DNA of 64,000 nucleotides from Sphingobium psychrophilum. Its GTDB lineage: Bacteria > Pseudomonadota > Alphaproteobacteria > Sphingomonadales > Sphingomonadaceae. This document shows positions 38,252 through 46,176 of this stretch, piece after piece. Made by a program: the position numbers and the translations under genes. The stretch is from NCBI RefSeq assembly GCF_012927105.1, contig NZ_JABBFV010000004.1:248001-312000 (forward strand), written 5' to 3'. A model generated the notes under the pieces. That model was not told where the DNA came from. It did not search any database and saw only the letters and a list, made by a program, of their open reading frames with translations. Within the stretch, counting starts at the first letter, position 1. Each line of letters opens with the position of its first letter.

Positions 38252-38399
38252 CCCTCACTCCCCGTCGTCCCCGCGCAGGCGGGGACCCAATTGTCGTGAA
38301 GCGCCTTCGTTATCATTGGCGCGCTACGGTCTCACCTGCCACCAGCAAATTGCGCAACGACAGCTGGATTCCCGCCTTCGCGGGAACGACGAGTGAGGG
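38252..38399. repeat. Palindromic repeat, family B (copy 2), downstream of the GIY-YIG gene
   Basis: Outer ends CCCTCACTC and GAGTGAGGG are inverted, next CGTCGTCCCCGCG against CCCGCCTTCGCGGGAACGACG. Shares a 48-bp near-identical direct repeat with the copy at 37716-37763 (offset 547 bp). The internal part diverges from copy 1. Confidence 0.85.
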
Positions 38400-38415
38400 A
38401 TAACCCTGCTCCGGC

Positions 38416-39183
38416 CTAACCCGCCCGCGTCACCCGCGCAAACAGCACCTGATAGCCCTCCCCGCCGCCGCGCTCTTCAAACGCCGCCATCACCCGGCGC
38501 AGGTCGCGCGGGGTCAGCGGCTTGCGCCCCTCGCTCGGCACCACCGCGCCAATCCCCTTGAGATGCGCGATCAGCCCGCGCGCGTCGCCGCACTCCAGCG
38601 CATAGTCCTCGTCAAAGGCGAAGGCGTCCTCATACCCCGCGATCAGCCCGCGCAGATCGCCCAGCGACGGATAGTCCGGCACCCCCGCCACCAGCCCGCA
38701 CGCCGCATGCGCCGCGCGCCAGCGGGCAAAGCTCCCCTGCCCCATGGTCGAGAAGATCAGGCTACCCCCCGGCCGCAACAACCCCGCCAGCCGCCCCATC
38801 GCGCCGCCCAGATCGTCGAACCACTGGAAGGCCAGGCTGGACAGGATCAGGTCGAACCACGCCCCCTCGAACGGCGGCGCTTCGCCGTCCATCGTCATGA
38901 ACCGTCCCGCGACCAGCCCGTGCGACGCCGCTTGCTCCAGCATCCCCGGCGATATGTCCGTCGCCACCAGTTCCGCGCCGGGCCAGCGCGCCTGGATGTC
39001 GCGCGTCAGGAATCCGGTGCCGCACCCGATCTCCAATATGCGCGCCACACCGTCCGACTTCTGGCGATAGGCGAGGTCCGCGACCAGGCTGGCGGCCAGC
39101 CGCTGCGGCCCGGCATGGGCGTCATAATGCGCCGCCGCCGCGCCGAAGGCGTCGCTTATCCGTTGCTTGCGAACGTCGTTCAT
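38416..39183 (-). CDS. bioC: Malonyl-ACP O-methyltransferase BioC-like
   Basis: 255 residues from the ATG at 39183. Class I SAM methyltransferase: KQRISDAFGAAAAHYDAHAG (BioC-type N terminus), ILEIGCGTGFLTRDI (motif I), ELVATDISPGMLEQA, FDLILSSLAFQWFDDLGGAM and LLRPGGSLIFST. Starts biotin synthesis by methylating malonyl-ACP in well-studied species. No other bio genes are adjacent, so the name rests on the N-terminal and QWFDD motifs. Confidence 0.85.
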   Translation of the reverse strand: MNDVRKQRISDAFGAAAAHYDAHAGPQRLAASLVADLAYRQKSDGVARILEIGCGTGFLTRDIQARWPGAELVATDISPGMLEQAASHGLVAGRFMTMDGEAPPFEGAWFDLILSSLAFQWFDDLGGAMGRLAGLLRPGGSLIFSTMGQGSFARWRAAHAACGLVAGVPDYPSLGDLRGLIAGYEDAFAFDEDYALECGDARGLIAHLKGIGAVVPSEGRKPLTPRDLRRVMAAFEERGGGEGYQVLFARVTRAG

Positions 39184-39263
39184 GGCTAGGCGCATGGCAG
39201 AGCTTTGGCCGCTTGGCCAGTATCGACCCGCATCCGCCCGCACAGAACAGGAACCGCCGCCCC

Positions 39264-40505
39264 ATGACCGCTTCCGCCCGCATACCCGCAATGGACGTGC
39301 TGCGCGGTTGCGCCGTGCTGGGCATAGTGTGGATGAACATCACTGCCTTCGCCCTGCCGCAAAACGCCTATTTCAATCCGGCTGTCGCGGGACCGCCATC
39401 GGCCGCGGACATCGTCGCCTGGGCGATCAGCCTGATCTTCGTGGACGGCAAGATGCGCGGCCTGTTCGCCCTGCTGTTCGGCGCGTCCATGCTGCTGCTG
39501 ATCGACCGGGAGGAGATGGCGGGGCGCGACGGTCGCCGGGCGCAGATGATCCGCTCCGGCTGGCTGTTCGTCCTGGGCTGCGCGCATTTCTTCCTGCTCT
39601 GGTGGGGCGACATTTTGCGGGTCTATGCGCTGGTCAGCCTGTTCGCTTTGTTGTTCGTGGGCCTGGAACCCTTCGCCCTCGTCAAGCGCGCCCTGCTCTT
39701 CTTCTTGCTCCAGTTCCTGCTGGTCGCCAGCTTCATCGCCAGCCTCTACGCCTGGCACCATGCCGCCGCGGCCTCCGACGCAGGCGCCACCCTGCGCGAT
39801 GGCTATGCCGCCTTCATGACTGCCCTGGCCGATCCCGCCAGCCCCGGCACATTGGCGGAAATCGCCACCTATCGCGGCGGCTTCGTCACCATCCTCCAGC
39901 ATAAACTGGCCGGTCTGCCGGGCGACTGGCTCTGGGGCTTCCTCTTCACCGCCTTCGAAACCATGGGCTTCATGCTGCTGGGCATGGCGATGCTCAAAGG
40001 TGGCTTCCTCACCGGCCGCTGGGACGCGGCGCAATATCGCCAGACCGCGCGCCATTGTTTCATGATCGGCCTGCCACCCATGGCCGCGATGGCGCTATGG
40101 GTGGCCTGGAGCGGCTTTGCGCCGCTGCCCGCCTATGGCGTCGCGCTCGCCTGGTCGCTCCCCTTCCGCATTCCGCTGACGGTCGGCTGGGCCGCGCTCA
40201 TCCTGTGGCTGCTCGCCCGCCATCGCAGCCATTGGCTGGTCGACCGCCTGGCCGCCGCCGGGCGGCTGACGCTCAGCAACTATCTCGCCACCAGCCTTGT
40301 CATGACCGCGCTCTTCTACGGCTGGGGCCTTGGCCTCTTCGCGCAGGTTCCCCCGGCGGCGCTGCCACTGTTCGTGGTGGGCGGCTGGACGCTGATGCTC
40401 GCCTGGTCGAAACCCTATGCGGCGCGATTCGCCCTCGGCCCGGCCGAATGGCTGTGGCGCAGCCTGATCCGCGGCCAACCGCAAAAGATTCGCAAGAGCG
40501 ACTAG
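39264..40505 (+). CDS. DUF418-family polytopic membrane protein
   Basis: 413 residues from the ATG at 39264 (AGGAA ribosome site). N terminus ARIPAMDVLRGCAVLGIVWM is the DUF418/acyltransferase-3-like entry, followed by about ten membrane spans; the FDGKMRGLFALLFGASMLLL-like loop (VDGKMRGLFALLFGASMLLL) and the C-terminal DUF418 block GRLTLSNYLATSLVMTALFYG with WSKPYAARFALGPAEWLWRS are diagnostic. Function unknown; possibly envelope transport or modification. Confidence 0.92.
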   Translation: MTASARIPAMDVLRGCAVLGIVWMNITAFALPQNAYFNPAVAGPPSAADIVAWAISLIFVDGKMRGLFALLFGASMLLLIDREEMAGRDGRRAQMIRSGWLFVLGCAHFFLLWWGDILRVYALVSLFALLFVGLEPFALVKRALLFFLLQFLLVASFIASLYAWHHAAAASDAGATLRDGYAAFMTALADPASPGTLAEIATYRGGFVTILQHKLAGLPGDWLWGFLFTAFETMGFMLLGMAMLKGGFLTGRWDAAQYRQTARHCFMIGLPPMAAMALWVAWSGFAPLPAYGVALAWSLPFRIPLTVGWAALILWLLARHRSHWLVDRLAAAGRLTLSNYLATSLVMTALFYGWGLGLFAQVPPAALPLFVVGGWTLMLAWSKPYAARFALGPAEWLWRSLIRGQPQKIRKSD

Positions 40506-40566
40506 ATTACTATTGCGACCCATTATCAGACACGCTATCTCTGTTTCCAACAGGAGAGTGTCTTCG

Positions 40567-40737
40567 ATGGTCGTCTGCGTGTGTAATGCGATTCGTGAAA
40601 AGGACTTGCGGGAAGCCGCGCGCAACGGGGCGGACACGCCTTGCAGCGCCTATGCCCAATATGGCCGCCGCCCCAAATGCGGCCAGTGCGTCTCCTTCGC
40701 CCGCACCATCATCGCCGCGGAACGCGCCTCGGCCTGA
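40567..40737 (+). CDS. bfd: Bacterioferritin-associated ferredoxin
   Basis: 56 residues from the ATG at 40567. The [2Fe-2S] ligands are visible as VCVCNAIR (Cys4, Cys6) and PKCGQC (Cys38, Cys41), the BFD-like Fer2_BFD fold. Donates electrons to release iron from bacterioferritin, whose gene follows 148 bp downstream. The upstream gap contains an ATTATCA half-site that could belong to an iron-responsive operator, a weak suggestion only. Confidence 0.95.
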   Translation: MVVCVCNAIREKDLREAARNGADTPCSAYAQYGRRPKCGQCVSFARTIIAAERASA

Positions 40738-40885
40738 CAGGATTGCGAATCAGCCGCAACCGGCAGTCGCGATCTCCACGCAATAGCGCGGCGAAAAACC
40801 CCTGATTTCCAAGGGTTTTGCACTTAACAGCGCGTCTCCGAAACGATATACGATCCGGCGTCCCCCATTGCCGGAGTAAAGCGCC

Positions 40886-41365
40886 ATGAAAGGCGATCTG
40901 AAAGTCATCGAATATCTGAACGAGGTGCTCAAGAATGAGCTGACCGCGATCAACCAATATTTCCTCCACTATCGCGTGCTCAAGCATTGGGGCATCGAGA
41001 AGCTGGCCAAATTCGAATATGAAGAATCCATCGATGAGATGAAGCATGCGGACAAGGTGGCGGAACGCATCCTCTTCCTCGACGGCCTGCCCAATTTCCA
41101 GCTGCTTGGTCGCCTGAAGATCGGCGAAACGGTCGAGGAAATCCTCAAGGCCGATCTCGAACTGGAATATGAGGCGCTGCCCGTCCTGCGCGAAGCGATC
41201 GCCTATTGCGAATCGATCAAGGATTTCGTCAGCCGCGACCTCTTCCAATATATCCTCGAAAGCGAAGAAGAGCATGTCGACACGCTGGAAACCCAGTTCG
41301 AAATGATCGAACGCATGGGCATCCAGAATTATGTCCAGCTACAGAGCAAGGCGAAAGAGGACTGA
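40886..41365 (+). CDS. bfr: Bacterioferritin
   Basis: 159 residues. Ferroxidase ligands are all in place: Glu18 ([16 protein letters not shown]), Glu51 and His54 with heme-binding Met52 (IDEMKHADK), Glu94, and Glu127/His130 ([11 protein letters not shown]). Stores iron in a 24-mer cage; pairs with bfd upstream. Possible co-regulation by iron. Confidence 0.98.
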   Translation: MKGDLKVIEYLNEVLKNELTAINQYFLHYRVLKHWGIEKLAKFEYEESIDEMKHADKVAERILFLDGLPNFQLLGRLKIGETVEEILKADLELEYEALPVLREAIAYCESIKDFVSRDLFQYILESEEEHVDTLETQFEMIERMGIQNYVQLQSKAKED

Positions 41366-41375
41366 TTCCTGACTG

Positions 41376-41450
41376 TTCCCCGGCGCAGGCCGGGGTCCAG
41401 GGTTTTCTGGCGCAGCGCGTGACGCCCTGGACCCCGGCCTGCGCCGGGGC
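41376..41450. repeat. Palindromic intergenic repeat, family A (copy 3)
   Basis: TTCCCCGGCGCAGGCCGGGG plus GTCCAGGG and its inverted partner around a 22-nt loop. The GAAGG of the other copies is GCAGG here, compensated on both arms. Between bfr and mutT, where it could serve as a terminator-like structure. Confidence 0.85.
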
Positions 41451-41512
41451 ACTTATAAAGCCAACTCGATCCAGTTGAAAAAGGGGCGTCCTGCATGGGC
41501 GCCCCTTTTGCG

Positions 41513-41920
41513 TTACAGCAGCGCTTCGAGCAACCCGATTAGCGGCAGGTCCGCCGGCGGCATATCCAGCGCGTACATCTGCGCCGGCTTCAGCCATTTG
41601 AGCGCGGTCGCATGGCGCGCCTCCGGCACGCCCTTCCACTTGCGGCAGACATAGAGCAGCAGCAGCAGATGCTTCTCGCCCATGGCCTCGCTGGCGAAGG
41701 TCGCGGGGGCCAGACAACTACTATGCGTCTCGATCCCCAATTCCTCTTCCAGTTCGCGCACCAGCGCCGCTTCGGGCGTTTCGCCCGGCTCCACCTTGCC
41801 GCCGGGAAACTCCCACAGGTCCGCCATCGCCTTGCCGGGCGGGCGCTGCTGCAACAACACGCGGCCATCGGCATCGATCAACGCTACGGCAACGACCAGC
41901 AGGGGAGGAAAAGCGGGCAT
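41513..41920 (-). CDS. mutT: MutT-type 8-oxo-dGTP diphosphatase
   Basis: 135 residues with an exact Nudix box GKVEPGETPEAALVRELEEE followed by LGI, preceded by LWEFPG. Hydrolyses 8-oxo-dGTP to prevent mutations; other Nudix substrates are possible. Solitary gene, convergent to bfr. Confidence 0.93.
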   Translation of the reverse strand: MPAFPPLLVVAVALIDADGRVLLQQRPPGKAMADLWEFPGGKVEPGETPEAALVRELEEELGIETHSSCLAPATFASEAMGEKHLLLLLYVCRKWKGVPEARHATALKWLKPAQMYALDMPPADLPLIGLLEALL

Positions 41921-42002
41921 ATCGGTCCAGTCGGGAGGGGTTTGTTAACCGTGGCTGCTTTACAGGTTCATCGGGGACTGTCTGTAGCGAAACGGGGATT
42001 TT

Positions 42003-42188
42003 ATGCGCGCGCTTGTCGAAATCCTGGCCCGATTGAGGCTGATCCGGTGCGAGCGCGGCGCTACGGCCGTCGAATATGGGCTGATCATCGCGATGATCGT
42101 AATCGCCATGATCGCTGCACTCAATAACGTCGCAAACAAGACGACCGGCATGTGGAATAACGTCGCGACGGAAGTAACCAAGCATTAA
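42003..42188 (+). CDS. Flp/Fap-type pilin (first copy)
   Basis: 61 residues. A short basic leader ends CERG, followed by ATAVEYGLIIAMIVIAMIAAL: Gly-Ala is the prepilin peptidase site and the Glu is at position +5. Transmembrane and polymerisation helix typical of the Flp pilin of Tad systems. No cpa/tad genes are nearby; a second pilin follows. The start ATG lies 8 nt after an A-rich CGGGGATT ribosome site. Confidence 0.9.
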   Translation: MRALVEILARLRLIRCERGATAVEYGLIIAMIVIAMIAALNNVANKTTGMWNNVATEVTKH

Positions 42189-42328
42189 CCATCAATATTT
42201 GACAGCCGCTCGATCACATTAAGTCTTTCTCAACCGACCTGATCTAATCCGTTCCTTGCTGACCACAAATAACCATGCGGGGCGGCCGGGTAGTTAAACG
42301 CTGAAATCCATTTCTAGGGAGACGTCAC

Positions 42329-42490
42329 ATGCAGTTCATCCGTAAGATGCTGAAGAATGAAAAGGGTGCCACCGCGATCGAATACGGCCTGATCGCCGCT
42401 CTGATCGCCGTCGCCGCCATCGGCGCGATGACCAGCCTGGGCACCAAGCTGGGTTCGACCTTCAACAACGTCTCGGGCAACCTGAAGTAA
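42329..42490 (+). CDS. Flp/Fap-type pilin (second copy)
   Basis: 53 residues: MQFIRKMLKNEKGATAIEYG then LIAALIAVAAIGAMTSLGT. Prepilin cleavage after EKG, with Glu at +5 in ATAIEYG, as in CcPilA-type Flp pilins. It has a good GGGAGA ribosome site and its own terminator at 42511-42546. Shares the domain with the first pilin but the two differ, for example in the leader and C terminus. Confidence 0.93.
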   Translation: MQFIRKMLKNEKGATAIEYGLIAALIAVAAIGAMTSLGTKLGSTFNNVSGNLK

Positions 42491-42510
42491 GCCCAGACGC
42501 TTGTCGAATT

Positions 42511-42546
42511 AAGGGGCGGCGGAAGCAATTCCGCCGCCCCTTTTCG
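42511..42546 (+). terminator. Rho-independent terminator after the second Flp pilin
   Basis: AAGGGGCGGCGGA and TTCCGCCGCCCCTTTT form a 12-13-bp stem with a short AGCAA loop and a T-run, 20 bp after the stop. Confidence 0.9.
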
Positions 42547-42574
42547 TTTGCGCGTAAGAATGCGCTTTTGGCGC

Positions 42575-42690
42575 GTCCGCACCAGCCCTCACCCCCACCC
42601 GACCTTCCATTCAGGATACGCTCTGTGGGAGGTCGGGTGGGGGTGAGGGCTGGTGCGGCAACCGAAATGCGCTCTTTCGCGCATTTCGAG
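42575..42690. repeat. Large inverted repeat, family C (copy 2)
   Basis: GTCCGCACCAGCCCTCACCC... pairs with its inverted copy GGGTGAGGGCTGGTGCGG around a loop of about 26 nt, followed by AAATGCGC...GCGCATTT. Same design as 32397-32503, with compensated changes. Between the pilin terminator and the M48 gene. Confidence 0.85.
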
Positions 42691-42698
42691 ACAAACTC

Positions 42699-44180
42699 TT
42701 ACCAAGTCACGATCTTGACCCGCTGCCCCGGTCGCAGCGCCGCATTAGCGCTCAGCGCGTTCATGGTCAGGAACCGGTCGAGCTGATAATCCGAATAGGC
42801 CATGCGTTTGGCCATGGATTGCACGGTGTCGCCTGCCTTGACGGTGACGACGTCGACACGGCGCGGCTTGATCGCCGCCGCTTCCTGCGCGCTCAGCCGC
42901 TGCACCGACTGCACCATCGCGGTAAAAGGCCCAAGCCCCTGCCCAGCCGGCGTCAGCAGCAGGAAATGATAGGCTTTCCCGCCGCCGAAATCATAAGCGA
43001 AGACGGTCGCATCGACCTCGCTCGACTGGCTCGTCGCCCGGACGGTGCGATAAGCGGCCGGCAATCCATTGATCGTCGTCCGGCGAACCTCGCCTGCGGG
43101 CACGCCGCCGTCATTCCCGCCCAGTTTGGCGAACACGCTGTCGATATAAGCGGCCAGATTGCCGGAATAGGGTGCCGCGCCGAACTGCGCCTGCCCCCCC
43201 GATCCGGTAATCGACACCGCGTCCGCGCCATTTTCCATGCCAAAGCCGCTGGGCGCGGCAAAGCTCAGCCGCAGGTCGGGATGGCGAAAGCGATTGCCGT
43301 CGATCACCCCCTGTTTGGGATCGTCGCCATAGAGCACGCCGTCCACCGCATTGAGGAAGGCGTCGCGGTTGCGCACCTTGCTGGTCGCGCGAGTCGCGGC
43401 GGCGGCATTGGCAGCGCGCTGAACGCGGGCACCGGGATCGGGGTGGGTGCTCGCCCATTCCGGCATCGACCGCGCGCTGCCCGCCACCCGCGCGTCCAGG
43501 CTGCTCTGCGCCGCCAGCGACGCAAGCATCCCCGACAGCGCACGCGGGTCATAACCGCCCGTCGCCAGGTAACGGATGCCCAGATCGTCGGCCTCATATT
43601 CCTGGCTGCGTGAAAATTTCAGCGTCAGCAGCTGGCTGCCCGTGCCAATCCCCTTCTGGATCAGCCCCGCAAAGCCCGAATCGCCCAGGAACGCCCCTGC
43701 CAGCGCGCCCAGCAGCGCCCCGCCAATCGCGTTGCGCGTCGCCGCCTTCTGTCGCCGCTGGCCATGCTGGGCCGCGACATGGCCGACCTCATGACCCAGC
43801 ACGCCGGCCAGTTCGGCCTCGTCGTTCATCAGCGCCATTAGCTGCCGGGTCACATAGACATAGCCGCCGGGGATCGCGAAAGCGTTGTTCACCGGCGAAT
43901 TGAGCAAGGTGACGGTGAAGTCGCCCTGTGCGTTGGACAGGCCGGATTGCACCGCGATGCGACGCCCGACGCCCTCCACATATTTGGCCTGTGGCCCCAC
44001 ATAGGGACCGCCAAATTCCTTGAGCAATTCAGGATGCTGCTTGGCCCCGCTCGCTTTGTCCTGCGGACTAATCGACGAAACGGTGCGAATCGCCCGTTGC
44101 TGGCCGATCACGGCCGGGGCGCTGATCGCCGCGATCACCAGCACGCCGCTGGCGCAGCCCAGCTTCATCTTCCAGTTCAT
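42699..44180 (-). CDS. M48-family periplasmic metalloprotease with C-terminal LysM
   Basis: 493 residues. N-terminal signal (about 1-27), then the M48 domain with zinc site HEVGH (residues 130-134, LGHEVGHVAAQHG), NNAFAIPGGYVYVTRQLM, the third ligand region EYEADDLGIRYLATGGY, and a central region with DVVTVKAGDTVQSMAKRMAY and LSANAALRPGQRVKIV, a LysM peptidoglycan-binding domain, at the C terminus. It resembles BepA/LoiP-like proteases in envelope quality control. Alone on the minus strand. Confidence 0.93.
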   Translation of the reverse strand: MNWKMKLGCASGVLVIAAISAPAVIGQQRAIRTVSSISPQDKASGAKQHPELLKEFGGPYVGPQAKYVEGVGRRIAVQSGLSNAQGDFTVTLLNSPVNNAFAIPGGYVYVTRQLMALMNDEAELAGVLGHEVGHVAAQHGQRRQKAATRNAIGGALLGALAGAFLGDSGFAGLIQKGIGTGSQLLTLKFSRSQEYEADDLGIRYLATGGYDPRALSGMLASLAAQSSLDARVAGSARSMPEWASTHPDPGARVQRAANAAAATRATSKVRNRDAFLNAVDGVLYGDDPKQGVIDGNRFRHPDLRLSFAAPSGFGMENGADAVSITGSGGQAQFGAAPYSGNLAAYIDSVFAKLGGNDGGVPAGEVRRTTINGLPAAYRTVRATSQSSEVDATVFAYDFGGGKAYHFLLLTPAGQGLGPFTAMVQSVQRLSAQEAAAIKPRRVDVVTVKAGDTVQSMAKRMAYSDYQLDRFLTMNALSANAALRPGQRVKIVTW

Positions 44181-44286
44181 ATACCCTCACCCATTGCCGT
44201 TACCCCCACGTAACGAACAATCATGACGGGGCGTTCCCGTAAAAGCGAGCGACTAAGCGCGCCATCACCCCATCAGCGACGCCGTA

Positions 44287-45231
44287 TCAGGCCCCGATGG
44301 CCAGGAATTTGTCGGCGCGATCGGTGCGCAGCGCGTCCGCGCCCAGCCCGTCGAGCGACGCCAGTTCCGCCTCGATCGCCGCGGCCAGATTGGCGATCGC
44401 CGCCACCGGATCGCGATGCGCGCCGCCCACCGGCTCCGGCACGATTCCATCGATCACGCCCAGCCCTTTCAGATGCTGCGCCGTCACCTGCATCGCCGTC
44501 GCCGCGTCGCTCGCCTTGTCGGCGGTGCGCCACAGGATCGATGCGCAGCCTTCGGGCGAGATCACCGAATAGATCGCATGTTCGAACATCAGCACGCGGT
44601 TGGCCGCCGCCAGCGCGATCGCGCCGCCGGAGCCACCCTCGCCCACCACTACCGCGACCATGGGCACGCCCAGCTTCAGGCAGGCTTCGGTCGACCGGGC
44701 GATGGCCTCGGCCTGGCCGCGTTCTTCCGCTTGCACGCCAGGAAATGCCCCCGACGTGTCGACCAAACTCACGACCGGCAGGCCGAACCGGTCGGCCAGT
44801 TCCATCAGGCGGATCGCCTTGCGGTATCCCTCCGGCTTGGCCATGCCGAAATTGTGGCGCACGCGGCTGGCGGTATCATCGCCCTTTTCATGGCCGATCA
44901 CCATCAGCTTGCGCTCGCCCAGCGTCGCGAAACCACCAATGATCGCCTGATCGTCGGCAAAGGCGCGGTCGCCCGCCAGCGGCATGAAATTGTCGAACAT
45001 GCCCGCGACATAGTCCTTGAAGTGCGGGCGTTCGGCGTGCCGCGCCACCTGCGTCTTCTGCCACGGCGTCAACCTGGCATAAGTGTCCGACAACAGCTTG
45101 CCCGCGCGGCTTTCCAGCGTCGCGATCTCGCCGTCGATATTGATGTCGCCCACGCTGGCGGTGGCGCGCAGCTCGACAATGCGCGCTTCCAGCTCCGCGA
45201 TCGGCTTTTCGAATTCCAGAAAACTTACCAT
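44287..45231 (-). CDS. accA: Acetyl-CoA carboxylase carboxyltransferase subunit alpha
   Basis: 314 residues from the ATG at 45231 ([15 protein letters not shown]). [60 protein letters not shown] and [20 protein letters not shown] are classic AccA. Works with AccD (not here). The N-terminal helical and central blocks are complete; stop at 44287. Downstream of xerD by 10 bp. Confidence 0.97.
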   Translation of the reverse strand: MVSFLEFEKPIAELEARIVELRATASVGDINIDGEIATLESRAGKLLSDTYARLTPWQKTQVARHAERPHFKDYVAGMFDNFMPLAGDRAFADDQAIIGGFATLGERKLMVIGHEKGDDTASRVRHNFGMAKPEGYRKAIRLMELADRFGLPVVSLVDTSGAFPGVQAEERGQAEAIARSTEACLKLGVPMVAVVVGEGGSGGAIALAAANRVLMFEHAIYSVISPEGCASILWRTADKASDAATAMQVTAQHLKGLGVIDGIVPEPVGGAHRDPVAAIANLAAAIEAELASLDGLGADALRTDRADKFLAIGA

Positions 45232-45241
45232 GGCCGGAGCG

Positions 45242-46174
45242 TTAAGGCGCTGGCGCGTCGCCGTCAACGCGGGGATGCGCGATCTTGGGGCTCATCCCCG
45301 CGAGCGGATGGCGGCTGTTGACCAGTTCGACCAGCCGCCGGCTGTCGACATGGGTATAGATTTGCGTGGTGCCGATATCGGCATGGCCCAGCATCATCTG
45401 CAACGCGCGCAAATCCGCCCCGCCCTCCAGCAAATGCGTGGCGAAGGCATGGCGCAGCACATGGGGGCTGACCCGCTGCGGCGCGATTCCCACTGCGCCT
45501 GCCAGCGCCTTGACCAGTTGATACAGGCGGATGCGGCTCAAATGGCTCTTGCCCGACGGAAACAACCACGCGCTGTCCGCCGGCACATGCGGCAGCCAGG
45601 CGGAAACGGCCGCCCGCGCCCGGTCGGAAATCGGCACCAGCCGCTCGCGCGCGCCCTTGCCCTTCAGGATCAGGAAGGGCCGGTCGGCCGCCAGCGCCCG
45701 GCGCGGCAACGACATGAGTTCCGTCGCGCGCAGCCCCGACCCATAGAGCAGTTCGATCAGCGCCGCGAGCCGCAGGTCCGCCGCCGCAGGATGCTCCGCA
45801 TCCAGCCGCTCGGCGATATACGCGAAAAAACGATCGACCTCCGCCACCGACAGGATCTTTGGCAGCGACCGACGCGTCGTCGGCCGCGGCAGCGCGGCGG
45901 AGGGATTATCGGCACGCAGCCCTTCCTCCTCCAGAAAGGCGTAGAAAGCCCGCAGCGCCGACACTTTGCGCGCCATGGACGACGCCGCCAGATCGGCCCA
46001 GGCCGCCGCCAGCGTGCCCAGCCCGTCCTTGTCCGCCCCGGCCAGTCCGCCCAGCAGATCGCCCGCTCCGCTCAAATCGGCGCGATAGGCGAGCAACGTG
46101 TTGCGCGACGCCCCCCGCTCCGCCGCCATCATCTCCAGAAAGCGGTCGACGAGGATGGCGTCATCCTGTCCCAT
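45242..46174 (-). CDS. xerD: Tyrosine recombinase XerD
   Basis: 310 residues. Catalytic set visible: Arg149 ([11 protein letters not shown]), Lys173 ([11 protein letters not shown]), His238/Arg241 ([14 protein letters not shown]), His264 ([10 protein letters not shown]) and Tyr273 (TQIYTHV). N-terminal SAM-like core-binding domain 1-95. Resolves chromosome dimers at dif with XerC (not seen here). Overlaps nothing; the next gene (607-residue protein) ends 2 bp upstream. Confidence 0.95.
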   Translation of the reverse strand: MGQDDAILVDRFLEMMAAERGASRNTLLAYRADLSGAGDLLGGLAGADKDGLGTLAAAWADLAASSMARKVSALRAFYAFLEEEGLRADNPSAALPRPTTRRSLPKILSVAEVDRFFAYIAERLDAEHPAAADLRLAALIELLYGSGLRATELMSLPRRALAADRPFLILKGKGARERLVPISDRARAAVSAWLPHVPADSAWLFPSGKSHLSRIRLYQLVKALAGAVGIAPQRVSPHVLRHAFATHLLEGGADLRALQMMLGHADIGTTQIYTHVDSRRLVELVNSRHPLAGMSPKIAHPRVDGDAPAP

Positions 46175-46176
46175 AT

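Noticed and set aside
37716..38399. Insertion sequence with transposase
   Set aside because: The only gene between the repeats is a GIY-YIG nuclease; there is no DDE, Y1 or serine transposase and no target-site duplication that I could see.
40506..40566. Fur/Irr box before bfd
   Set aside because: Only one half (ATTATCA) matches; the other half is poor, so I do not list it as a site.
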